A DNA stretch of 64,000 bases from Chromatiaceae bacterium (lineage in GTDB: Bacteria > Pseudomonadota > Gammaproteobacteria > Chromatiales > Chromatiaceae): NCBI GenBank assembly GCA_024235395.1, contig JACKMK010000001.1, positions 248,001 to 312,000 of the forward strand, read 5' to 3'. The notes beneath the pieces were generated by a model. That model was not told the DNA's origin. It made no database searches and was given only the letters and a program-made list of their open reading frames with translations. Shown here piece after piece: positions 53,615 through 61,726 of the stretch. The translations under genes and the position numbers were made by a program. How positions within the stretch are numbered: the first letter of the stretch is position 1; each line of letters opens with the position of its first letter.

Positions 53615-53992
53615 TCAGCCCCAGCGGGCCTTCTGCGCGACCTCGATCAGGCCGTCGATGACATCTTCGGATCCAGGATCCAGCTGCTCAAACCAGGTGC
53701 CGGCGACGTACTTCTCCTGCGACACGCGGCGTACCTCGCGCACCCGGCAACGCAGATCCAGTTCGCCGCGCCCGCCCGCGACGTCCGCCGGCAGGACCAC
53801 CCGAAGATGGTCACCCGGACCGAGGATATGCCCGCCCTGGGCCAGCGCGACCACCGATTCGCGGGTCAACTCGAGGCCAATGCCGCCGACCGAGATGTCG
53901 GAGGACATCGCCTGGAACTGCTCGCCCCGGGCGCCACGGAGCCGAACGCTGTGCGCCCAGGGAAAACGCGGGTAGAGTCGGCGCTCCTGCAT
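53615..53992 (-). CDS. PilZ domain protein
   Basis: 125 residues from ATG 53992 (GGAAG ribosome site); an ATG at 54046 without ribosome site would add 18. The c-di-GMP motif is complete: RRLYPR near the N-terminus (RxxxR) and DISVGGIGLE about 30 residues later (D/NxSxxG). A single-domain PilZ adaptor of this sort typically binds c-di-GMP and acts on motility or polysaccharide export; the partner is not in this window. Confidence 0.85.
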   Translation of the reverse strand: MQERRLYPRFPWAHSVRLRGARGEQFQAMSSDISVGGIGLELTRESVVALAQGGHILGPGDHLRVVLPADVAGGRGELDLRCRVREVRRVSQEKYVAGTWFEQLDPGSEDVIDGLIEVAQKARWG

Positions 53993-54105
53993 ATCGCTTC
54001 CAATTGTAGACGCAACTTCGTCCAAGAGCTCAAAAAAGCTCTTCATCTATCAAATAAATAACAGATTTTGTCAGAATCACACCGGTATGCCGGTGACCGA
54101 GTCAC

Positions 54106-54918
54106 TCACCCGACCTGACGCTCGGCTATGCGTCCGCGTTCGATCGCCAGGATTTCGCCATCCCCCAGCGGCCGCCAGTCCTCCTGCGTCAGCGGGACGC
54201 TGGCGACCAGGGTCAGTGCCTGGCGCACCGGATTCAGTACCACGCCCGACCGCGAGAGATCGGGCACACCTTCTTCGCAGCTGCGCTCCAGGACATGCAT
54301 CCCCGGGCATACCGCCTCGCTACCGGGCGGCGTACGGCGGTGCGAGTGCACGAACAACGCCTCTCCGTCGCTGTACAGGAAGTTTGCGGTACCACAGCGA
54401 CGCAGCTCGCGCGCGAAGTCGCTGACGATACCCAGTCGCTCGGCGAGGGACGGGACCTGCCCCTGGGCCGCGTCCCAGATCGGCGCCAGTCGCGTCATCA
54501 GATTGCAGAACGCCAGTTCCGAGTCCGTCTCGCCGAGCGCCAGGAAACGCGCCGGCGACCCGCCCTGCTCCGCACGAATCTCCGGCAGATCACCGTTGTG
54601 TGCGAATACATGCATCCTGCCGCCAAGCTCGCGTGCGAACGGCTGGGTGTTGGCCAGGCTCAGTTCGCCCACCGTGGCCAGGCGGATATGCGAGATCACC
54701 AGCTCGCTGGGTGGTCCGTGCCGCTCGATGTGCCTGACCAGGGCACTCTCGCTGGCGGCGCCGGGCTCGCGCAGCAACAACACATCGCGGCCACCGTAGA
54801 ATGCGACCCCCCAGCCATCGCGATGAGGACCCTCGTCCCCGCCACGCCGGGCCAGTAGTTCGAGCGAGAAATCCACCGTCGTCGGACACCTGCTCGACAT
54901 CGCAAACAGTTCACACAT
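54106..54918 (-). CDS. Class II glutamine amidotransferase-like protein (YafJ family)
   Basis: 270 residues starting MCELFAMSS, so the processed N-terminus exposes the nucleophile Cys2. GPHRDGWGVAFY, HIRLATVGELSLANTQPF, FAHNGDL and GETDSELAF are the glutaminase-fold markers. No synthase domain is attached. Members are probably amidases or act on gamma-glutamyl compounds, and the reaction is not settled. Cytoplasmic; no obvious operon partner. Confidence 0.88.
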   Translation of the reverse strand: MCELFAMSSRCPTTVDFSLELLARRGGDEGPHRDGWGVAFYGGRDVLLLREPGAASESALVRHIERHGPPSELVISHIRLATVGELSLANTQPFARELGGRMHVFAHNGDLPEIRAEQGGSPARFLALGETDSELAFCNLMTRLAPIWDAAQGQVPSLAERLGIVSDFARELRRCGTANFLYSDGEALFVHSHRRTPPGSEAVCPGMHVLERSCEEGVPDLSRSGVVLNPVRQALTLVASVPLTQEDWRPLGDGEILAIERGRIAERQVG

Positions 54919-55153
54919 CGCAGCTCACCCACCCCCGCAGCCGGCCGTCGGCCATCAGTCTGAATAGCGTTCTCATCGTCCTCCCCTGGTGGGCCAAGCC
55001 GACAATTGTGTAACGCTCAGAGCCGATGTGCGAGTGCGAATCAAGGCGTGTTTCGCAGGCAATGGCCACTCCCCTGGCAAGGAACGCTGCGCGGAGTCGC
55101 GTTCGCACAGCGGCTACGGGAGGGCCGCGCCACACGATCAACGGCCTGACCCA

Positions 55154-56131
55154 CTAGTGCCATAACCCGGAGACGTGCCAGCGCGGCGGCCGCGTGACCG
55201 GCTGGCCGAACCCATCCCGATGGCCCGCCCCGGCGTCCGACAATCTATCCGCCGGCCGCAGCGAGGGCCCTTGTTTCAGCGACATCAAGCGCCGGACGCG
55301 GTCGCCGGTCTGTGGATGGGTGCGCAGCAGTGATGGTTCGGGGACGCGTCGCCCGGGCATGAAGATCCTCTCCATCCAGCCACCCTGGATCTGTTCAATC
55401 TTGGCCAGTGCCGACGCCAGACCGTCCGGATCCCCGGTCAGGCGCACCGCATTCAGATCGGCGTCGTACTCGCGCGTACGCGACAACGCCAACTGTGCGA
55501 GCGCGCTCAGCGTCGGCGCGAAGATCAGCAGCCCGATCGCCAGCCAGTTGATCGAGACCGGGGCGAACAGCAGCAGCGGGAGGTTGATCAACAACAGAAG
55601 CTGCCCGATCAGCGACAACAGACTGGTGGTCCGACTGAACATGTCCGCCAGACCCATGACCCAGAGGTCGTTCGCTCGCACATGGCTGATCTCATGCGCC
55701 AACACGCCGATCAACTCCGGCAGCCGCAGCCGCCTGACCAGACCGTCGGTGACGGCGATCGCGGAACGCGTCGGCGTACCGACTGCGAACGCGTTGAGCA
55801 TCCGGCTCGGCACATAGTAAAGCACCGGGCGCGATGGCAGGCCGGCCCGTTCGGCCAAGGCGCCGACCGCATTCCACAACGCCGGGGCTGCGCTGGCGTC
55901 GATGCGGCTCGCCCCGTACAGGCGCATCACCCACGCGGGAGAGGTCGTCGGATTGAGCAGCACCGCGACTACGCCGATTCCCAGCAGCGCCAGCAGCCCA
56001 GCCGTGCCCCACAACAACCAGCCGAGCAACGCCAAGAACCCGCCCATCGCCACCAACAGCAGCAGTGACTGTGCACGGTTCGCCCAGGCATGCTGCCGCC
56101 AGCGTTCGTTGTCGATGATGCCACCCCGCAT
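55154..56131 (-). CDS. M48-family membrane zinc metalloprotease (HtpX-like)
   Basis: 325 residues from ATG 56131 with GGGGAAGG before it; an extension to 56236 was rejected. Two membrane helices (LLLLVAMGGFLALLGWLLW and TAGLLALLGIGVVAVLL) precede the conserved NAFAVGTPTRSAIAVTDGLVRRL block. The zinc site is VLAHEISHVRAND near residue 145 and the third ligand is in SRTREYDADLNAVRL, separated by two more helices. RTHPQTGDRVRRL follows. HtpX-type proteases remove misfolded membrane proteins; this one is a relative, not clearly the orthologue. Confidence 0.87.
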   Translation of the reverse strand: MRGGIIDNERWRQHAWANRAQSLLLLVAMGGFLALLGWLLWGTAGLLALLGIGVVAVLLNPTTSPAWVMRLYGASRIDASAAPALWNAVGALAERAGLPSRPVLYYVPSRMLNAFAVGTPTRSAIAVTDGLVRRLRLPELIGVLAHEISHVRANDLWVMGLADMFSRTTSLLSLIGQLLLLINLPLLLFAPVSINWLAIGLLIFAPTLSALAQLALSRTREYDADLNAVRLTGDPDGLASALAKIEQIQGGWMERIFMPGRRVPEPSLLRTHPQTGDRVRRLMSLKQGPSLRPADRLSDAGAGHRDGFGQPVTRPPRWHVSGLWH

Positions 56132-56265
56132 CGCGCACCTTCCCCGACCCGCAGTACCTTTCCGTGACGGCTCTCCGACGATTCTGCCTGTCGTGAGGGC
56201 CCGGCTCAAACGCCTGCTTGGCATAATGGCAGTCAAACCCCTTCACCCGCCGGAGGCAGGGTCCG

Positions 56266-57096
56266 ATGGCAGATACACGCAAGGAGCAGGGGCGACACCA
56301 GGCACAGGCGCCCGCCGCGCAAGCGACATTGCGCCTCTACGAGGAGTTGAACGATTACCTGCCGAGGGAGCTGCGCAAGCGCGATGTCGCGGTCAGGTTC
56401 TCGCCACCCGCGCCGGTCCGCCATCTGATCGAGACATTGGGCGTTCCGCATACCGAGGTCGAGCTGATCCTGATCAACGGCGACTCGGTCGGGCTGGAGA
56501 CGAGTGTCGACGATGGCGACCGCATCGCGGTCTATCCGGTGTTCGAGTCTCTCGACGTCTCACCGTTGTTGCGTGTGCGTGAACGGCCTTTGCGATCGCC
56601 CCGTTTCATCGCCGACGCACAACTCGGTCGGCTTGCGCGCTACCTGCGCCTGCTGGGATTCGACACCCTGTATGAAAACGATCCCGGCGACGCGGCCCTG
56701 GTCCGTTTCGCGAGCGAACAACGGCGGATCATCCTGACGCGCGATCGGCGCCTGTTGATGCGCCGCGCAGTAACCCACGGCTGCCATATCCGCGACGACC
56801 GACCGCTGCGCCAACTGACTTACGTGGTCCGGCGCTGCGACCTCGCAGGACTCGCACGCCCGTTCACCCGCTGCATGGAGTGCAACGGGGATCTGGAGAG
56901 TGTTTCGAAGGAGGCGGTTGCCGATTACCTGCCCGAAGGCACGAGGACGCAGTATGACGCGTTTTGGCGCTGTCGCGATTGCCAACGCCTCTATTGGAAG
57001 GGCAGCCATTACGCGGCGCTTCAGCACCTGATAGACACAGCGCTCACCGAGCGCCGCGACTGTTCCGGCCGCGATCAGCGAGCTGGGGCGGAGTGA
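56266..57096 (+). CDS. Mut7-C RNase-domain protein with ubiquitin-like N-terminus
   Basis: 276 residues with a good GGAGG start. Residues 20-100 form a ThiS/ubiquitin-like domain (LYEELNDYLP, ILINGDSVGLETSVDDGDRIAVYPVFE). Residues about 110-260 are Mut7-C, a PIN-like domain (FIADAQLGRLARYLRLLGFDTLYEND, IILTRDRRLLMRR) ending in a zinc ribbon (RCMECNGDLE...WRCRDCQRLYWKGSHY). The combination is known in bacteria, probably as a small nuclease; the RNA substrate is unknown. Confidence 0.88.
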   Translation: MADTRKEQGRHQAQAPAAQATLRLYEELNDYLPRELRKRDVAVRFSPPAPVRHLIETLGVPHTEVELILINGDSVGLETSVDDGDRIAVYPVFESLDVSPLLRVRERPLRSPRFIADAQLGRLARYLRLLGFDTLYENDPGDAALVRFASEQRRIILTRDRRLLMRRAVTHGCHIRDDRPLRQLTYVVRRCDLAGLARPFTRCMECNGDLESVSKEAVADYLPEGTRTQYDAFWRCRDCQRLYWKGSHYAALQHLIDTALTERRDCSGRDQRAGAE

Positions 57097-57119
57097 TCCG
57101 CCCCGGCCGCTGATGAGAG

Positions 57120-57680
57120 CTAGGCCATCGCCGCCCGCTGGGTCTGGCGGAACTCCTCCAGGGCGGTCTGGAACCAGCCGGCGTGCTGGGCCTCCGAATC
57201 GATCACCCGCTGATAGACCGCCGCCGTCTCCGGCTGACCCTCGGCGAGTGCCTGGTCACGGAAGCCCGGGTAGATATCGCGATACTCGCGCTCCTCGACG
57301 CTGATCGCGACGCTCAGCGCCTTTTCGACGACGCCCTGCGGATTCATCTCGATCAAACGGTCACAGTTCGCCTGGATCGTCTCCAGCGCATCGATCGCCC
57401 GCTGTGTGTCCTCGCCGCGGCTCGGCACACCGATGTCGTCGTACAGTTCGCGCAACCAGACGGCATGCAGTTTCTCCTCACCCGCCACCTTACGGAACAA
57501 GCGCGCGAGATCGGGATGCCCGGCCTTCTCGGCCCAACGGGCGAACTCGGGATACATAATCTGGTTTTCGTATTCCTCGACATCGACGAACGATTCAGCA
57601 GTCTGGTGCGCGCGGCTTTCCTGCTTGGCGGCGGCGAAGCAGGCAAAGATCATGTCTTCGGTGATCTCAGGGACAGTCAT
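57120..57680 (-). CDS. Rubrerythrin-family ferritin-like diiron protein
   Basis: 186 residues from ATG 57680 with GGAGG before it; codons up to 57755 are non-coding. Two helical-bundle halves carry diiron ligands: QESRAHQTAESFVDVEEYENQ with AGEEKLHAVWLRELY, and SVEEREYRDIYPGF with DSEAQHAGWFQTALEEF. No rubredoxin domain is present, so it is the short form. Such proteins scavenge peroxide or oxygen. It is divergent from nosZ and may share the FNR-controlled intergenic region, which would fit a low-oxygen role. Confidence 0.87.
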   Translation of the reverse strand: MTVPEITEDMIFACFAAAKQESRAHQTAESFVDVEEYENQIMYPEFARWAEKAGHPDLARLFRKVAGEEKLHAVWLRELYDDIGVPSRGEDTQRAIDALETIQANCDRLIEMNPQGVVEKALSVAISVEEREYRDIYPGFRDQALAEGQPETAAVYQRVIDSEAQHAGWFQTALEEFRQTQRAAMA

Positions 57681-58063
57681 GTTTCCTCCATCGGGGTTCT
57701 GTTTATTGGGCCGGCTGGCGCTGTAATGCTGCAACAGCCTCGCCGCCGGTGACAAGGCGTTTGACGCCCGCTCTCACAGAGTTCCAGGACAAGGCCCGCC
57801 AGCAGCTGATCGGGCAACCGGCGCGGGCATAATAACGGCACCGATGCGGCGGTGTGTCTAAATAAGGTTAAAGTCCCGCGCCGGTGCGTCGCCAAGACGA
57901 AGCACCCGTCGATATCACCTCGACGATCGGCCCAGGCGCTGCGCGCGACACATTTGCGCCCGTCCATTTTCATAAACTTGATCTTTATCAAGGCTCGTAA
58001 CCGGCCAAAGTCGATGATGCGATCGACCAATCACCACCGACAAGAGGGGAGATACCGCCCACT
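57681..58063. other. 383-bp divergent control region of rubrerythrin and nosZ
   Basis: It contains a perfect FNR box (57978-57991, listed separately) on the nosZ side. An AT-rich patch TAAATAAGGTTAAAG lies at 57858-57872. No open frame has coding character. Confidence 0.6.
57978..57991. promoter_or_regulatory. FNR/DNR-family binding site upstream of nosZ
   Basis: TTGATCTTTATCAA is the exact FNR consensus TTGAT-N4-ATCAA, centred 79 bp before the nosZ start. A class II layout (-41.5) puts transcription start near 58026. It implies induction under oxygen limitation or by NO through an FNR- or DNR-type regulator. Confidence 0.85.
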
Positions 58064-60370
58064 ATGAGAACCAAAAAGACAACCTTATCGCTGCTGCTTG
58101 GCCTTGCGCTCGGTGCTACCGGCACTGGCAGTGCGCTCGCCGACGGCCAGCTGGAAAAAGTGATGAAGGACCGCGGCCTGACCGAGAAGGATGTGCTCGC
58201 GGCGGCCAAAACCTATACACCGACCGGCGGACGTGACGAATACCTTGCGTTCAGCTCGGGGGGACAAAGCGGCCAGGTGATCGTCTACGGCATACCGTCG
58301 ATGCGCATCCTGAAATATATCGGCGTGTTCACCCCGGAACCCTGGCAGGGTTACGGCTTCGACGACGAGTCGAAGGCGGTACTCGCCCAGGGCAAGGTGC
58401 GCGGTAAGGACATCCTGTACGGCGACACCCACCATCCGGCATTCTCCGAAACCGCCGGCGAGTACAACGGCAAGTATCTGTTCATCAACGACAAGGCCAA
58501 CCCACGTGTCGCGGTCATCGACCTGCATGACTTCGAAACCAAGCAGATCGTGGTCAACCCCGTCTACAAATCACAGCACGGCGGTGCGTTCGTCACCGAA
58601 AACACCGAATATGTGATCACCGCTGCGCAATATGCCGCACCGTTCGAGAACGACTTCGTCCCGTTGGAGGAATTCAACGACAAGTACCGCGGTGGCGTGA
58701 CCTACTGGAAATTCAACAACGAAACCGGCCGCATCGAGCCGGAGAATTCGTTCACCGTCGAGGCGCCGCCCTACAGCCAGGACCTTTCTGACGCCGGCAA
58801 GGGTCCGTCGCATGGCTGGTCGTTCACCAACTCATTCTGTTCGGAGCGCTACGTTGGTGGTATCGAGCGCGGTCGTCCGCCGTTCGAAGCCGGCTGTTCG
58901 GCCAAGGACACCGACTTCCTGCACGTGATCAACTGGAAGAAAGCGGAAGAGCTGTTCAAAGCGGGCAAGACCAAGAAGGTCAACGGCGGAAATGTGCTGC
59001 CGATGGACGTCGCCGCGAAAGAAGGCGTGTTGTTCCTGATCCCGGAGGTCAAGAGCCCGCACGGCGTCGATGTGTCGCCGGATGGCAAGTTCATGATCGT
59101 ATCGGGCAAGCTCGACACCCATGCGACCGTGTACAGCTTCGACAAGATCCAGGCCGCGATCAAGGCCGGAAAATTCGAAGGCAAGGACCCCTACGGTATC
59201 CCGATCATCAGCCTGAAGGACTCGATCCACAAGCAGGTGGAGCTGGGCCTCGGTCCGCTGCACACGCAGTACGACAGCAAGGAGTGCGTGGTCTACACCT
59301 CGCTGTACGTCGACTCGATGGTTGCGAAATGGGACTACTGCCAGGGCAAGGTACTCGACAAGGTATCGATCCACTACAACATCGGCCACCTGGTCTCGAT
59401 GGAGGGTGACTCGGTATCGCCGGATGGCAAGTACCTGGTTGCGCTCAACAAGCTGGCTATCGACCGCTTCAACCCGGTCGGGCCCCTGCATCCGCAGAAC
59501 CACCAGCTGATCGACATCAGCGGCGACAAGATGGAGCTGCTGTACGACATGCCGCTGCCGCTCGGCGAACCGCACTACGTGGTCGCGATCAAGGCCGACA
59601 AGCTGAAGCCTGCCGTGCGCTACAAGTCCGGATGGGACAGCCGGTCCGACAAGGTCTCGGAGTTCAAGACCCGCGCCGGCCGCGAGAAGACGGAACGCAC
59701 ATGCGATGCCGGCGGAAACTGCACCACCGAGGTCTGGGGTACGGTCATTCGCTCGCATATCACGCCTGAGATCATCGAGGCCCAGGTCGGAGACACCGTC
59801 AAGATCCACCTGACCAACCTGGAGCGTGCCGAGGACGAGGTGCACGGCTTCGCGATGTACGGCCAGAACGTCCAGCTCTCGATCGAGCCGGGCAAGACGG
59901 CCTCGGCGACATTCGTCGCCGATCAGGAAGGTGTCTTCCCCTACTACTGCACCGAGTTCTGCTCGGCGCTGCACCTGGAGATGCAGGGCTACCTGCTGGT
60001 CCAGCCGAAGGGTTATCAAGCCACCGCCGTCTCGATGAAAGAGGGCGAGTCCTATACCCAGGCTGACTACGACAAGCAGGTGAAGACCAACGTCGAGACC
60101 CAGGGGGTCATCGACCAGGTGGTCGCCTACATCACCAGCCACAACTACCAGGACTTCCCGACCGTCGTCGGCCTGGTGGAAGACGCGACCGACCAGCTCG
60201 GCTTCGCCAAGGGTGCCAAGGAGAAATCCGAGGCCGCTGCGGGCAAGCAGGACTGGCAGAACGCGATGCTGTGGGCCAACCAGTGGTGGCAGTATCAGGT
60301 CAAGGCAGCCGACCTCGGTCTGCGCGCCAAGACCTTCCTGGAACAGAACGGGGCGAAGAAGGTCAAGTGA
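58064..60370 (+). CDS. nosZ: Nitrous oxide reductase, Sec-type (clade II-like)
   Basis: 768 residues. The N-terminus is a Sec signal (LLLGLALGATGTGSALA) without twin arginines, the mark of clade II nosZ. The beta-propeller holds CuZ His ligands (GDTHHPAFSE, SPHGVDVSPDG, GPLHTQYD, IGHLVSMEGDS, LGEPHYV). The C-terminal cupredoxin has CuA ligands in YYCTEFCSALHLEMQGY (Cys629, Cys633, His637, Met640). About 110 extra residues follow CuA (to KKVK), mostly helical. It reduces N2O to N2 in the periplasm. It is followed by two cytochromes c and nosB-nosD. Confidence 0.95.
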   Translation: MRTKKTTLSLLLGLALGATGTGSALADGQLEKVMKDRGLTEKDVLAAAKTYTPTGGRDEYLAFSSGGQSGQVIVYGIPSMRILKYIGVFTPEPWQGYGFDDESKAVLAQGKVRGKDILYGDTHHPAFSETAGEYNGKYLFINDKANPRVAVIDLHDFETKQIVVNPVYKSQHGGAFVTENTEYVITAAQYAAPFENDFVPLEEFNDKYRGGVTYWKFNNETGRIEPENSFTVEAPPYSQDLSDAGKGPSHGWSFTNSFCSERYVGGIERGRPPFEAGCSAKDTDFLHVINWKKAEELFKAGKTKKVNGGNVLPMDVAAKEGVLFLIPEVKSPHGVDVSPDGKFMIVSGKLDTHATVYSFDKIQAAIKAGKFEGKDPYGIPIISLKDSIHKQVELGLGPLHTQYDSKECVVYTSLYVDSMVAKWDYCQGKVLDKVSIHYNIGHLVSMEGDSVSPDGKYLVALNKLAIDRFNPVGPLHPQNHQLIDISGDKMELLYDMPLPLGEPHYVVAIKADKLKPAVRYKSGWDSRSDKVSEFKTRAGREKTERTCDAGGNCTTEVWGTVIRSHITPEIIEAQVGDTVKIHLTNLERAEDEVHGFAMYGQNVQLSIEPGKTASATFVADQEGVFPYYCTEFCSALHLEMQGYLLVQPKGYQATAVSMKEGESYTQADYDKQVKTNVETQGVIDQVVAYITSHNYQDFPTVVGLVEDATDQLGFAKGAKEKSEAAAGKQDWQNAMLWANQWWQYQVKAADLGLRAKTFLEQNGAKKVK

Positions 60371-60384
60371 CCTGACAGCAACCC

Positions 60385-60428
60385 GAAACAAAGGACTGAC
60401 CGGGGGGCGCGAGCCCCCCGGCTTTGTT
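60385..60428 (+). terminator. Strong hairpin between nosZ and the first cytochrome gene
   Basis: CCGGGGGGC-GCGA-GCCCCCCGG (60400-60421) is a 9-bp perfect stem, extended by AACAAAG and CTTTGTT further out. The T-run is weak. It may be a partial terminator or an mRNA-processing element that lets nosZ be expressed above the genes after it. Confidence 0.65.
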
Positions 60429-60470
60429 ATCAACCACCCAAAGCCACAAATTTCACGAGGTTAAACAGCC

Positions 60471-60788
60471 ATGTTCAAGAAACCACTGGTCGGCATCGCG
60501 CTGACCTCGGCGTTGGTGCTCGCCGCCGGTAGCGCGGTCGCGTTGGACGGCGCAGAGCTGTACCAGAAGAAGACCTGCTTCTCCTGTCACGGCAAGGATG
60601 CGAAGACACCGATATTGCCGATGTATCCCAAACTCGCGGGCCAGAACGCTGCCTATGCGGCGCAACAGATGAAAGACATCAAGAGCGGTGCACGCGCCAA
60701 CGGCCAGGCCGCCGCAATGAAGGGGGTCATGCACCTCGTCTCCGATGAAGAGATCGACGCGATCGCACAGTGGCTGTCCACGCTCTGA
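60471..60788 (+). CDS. Small periplasmic mono-haem cytochrome c
   Basis: 105 residues. The signal peptide (PLVGIALTSALVLAAGSAVA) precedes one haem motif CFSCH (36-40), PMYPKLAGQNAAYAAQQM, and a Met (VMHLVSDEEID) that can be the axial ligand. It is a class I cytochrome of the c553/c4-half type. Located directly after nosZ, it is the likely electron donor to CuA. Good match to clade II nos clusters, which usually encode small c-type cytochromes. Confidence 0.9.
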   Translation: MFKKPLVGIALTSALVLAAGSAVALDGAELYQKKTCFSCHGKDAKTPILPMYPKLAGQNAAYAAQQMKDIKSGARANGQAAAMKGVMHLVSDEEIDAIAQWLSTL

Positions 60789-60826
60789 GGCATGCCAGCC
60801 GGGCCGCCGGCCGGTCGGTTGGCGGC

Positions 60827-60840
60827 TTGACTACTGTCAA
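60827..60840. promoter_or_regulatory. FNR-like box upstream of the di-haem cytochrome gene
   Basis: TTGACTACTGTCAA is a perfect inverted repeat one base per half-site away from the FNR consensus. TAGTAT at 60862-60867 is a good -10 hexamer at the distance expected for a -41.5 activator, giving a start near 60875. Thus the rest of the cluster may have its own low-oxygen promoter. Confidence 0.65.
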
Positions 60841-60931
60841 GGCACCTTTGTCAGTTCCGGCTAGTATTTCAGAGACACTCGAGTCCGACATTCTTTCGGA
60901 CGCATCGACTGATTTTCGAGGAGTTTGGCCC

Positions 60932-61648
60932 ATGAAACCGTCACATCTGAGACACACCATTGTCGCGGCGGCCATCGCCGCATTGTTTTCCTCCCCGGCG
61001 TTTTCGTGGAACGAGGGCGGCGGCGAACAGGACGAGGCCCTGCATCTGACACCCGACCTGGAAAATGGCATGGACGTGTACGAGGTCTGCTCGGCCTGCC
61101 ACCTGCCGGAGGGCTGGGGTCTGCCGGATGGGACCTTTCCGCAGCTGGCCGGACAGCACCGCGGCGTGTTGATCAAACAGCTCGCCGACATCCGCGCACG
61201 CAACCGGGACAACCCGACCATGTACCCGTTCGCCCTCCCCGAGTCGATCGGTGACGCCCAGGCGCTGGCCGACGTGGTCGCCTACATCGAGAAGCTGCCG
61301 ATGAACCCCGAGGCCGGGCGCGGCCCATGGGGACCGGACACTCCGGAATATGCCAAGGGTGAGCAGCTGTACAAGGACAACTGTGTCAAGTGCCACGGCG
61401 AGACCGGCATGGGCGACAAGGAAAAGTTCTATCCACGCATCAACGGCCAGCACTACAACTACATGGTGCGTCAGTTCGAATGGATCCGTGACGGGAAACG
61501 GCGTAACGCCAACCCGGACATGGTCGCGCAGATCAAGGGCTTCAGCGACGACGATATGAAGCAGGTGATCAACTACGTCACCCAGGTTCCGGTACCGAAA
61601 GACCAGCTGGCACCCTCGGCCGACTGGCAGAACCCGGACTTCAAGTAA
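60932..61648 (+). CDS. Periplasmic di-haem cytochrome c
   Basis: 238 residues from ATG 60932 (GAGGAG upstream); an open extension to 60770 overlaps the previous gene and was rejected. A signal peptide (TIVAAAIAALFSSPAFS) precedes two cytochrome c domains with CSACH (53-57) and CVKCH (151-155), each followed by the Gln/His-rich pattern of cytochrome c4-like proteins (QLAGQHRGVLIKQL; INGQHYNYMVRQF). It probably carries electrons from the quinol oxidising system to NosZ. It lies between the mono-haem cytochrome and nosB. Confidence 0.9.
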   Translation: MKPSHLRHTIVAAAIAALFSSPAFSWNEGGGEQDEALHLTPDLENGMDVYEVCSACHLPEGWGLPDGTFPQLAGQHRGVLIKQLADIRARNRDNPTMYPFALPESIGDAQALADVVAYIEKLPMNPEAGRGPWGPDTPEYAKGEQLYKDNCVKCHGETGMGDKEKFYPRINGQHYNYMVRQFEWIRDGKRRNANPDMVAQIKGFSDDDMKQVINYVTQVPVPKDQLAPSADWQNPDFK

Positions 61649-61726
61649 TCGCAAGTGCCTCGACCGACCGGTTACGAAACCGGTCGGTCTTCCCGCCTCC
61701 CCTCAGCCCGTTTTGGATTAGCAACG

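Noticed and set aside
58832..60433. 533-codon minus-strand frame over nosZ
   Set aside because: NosZ copper sites are all intact on the plus strand.
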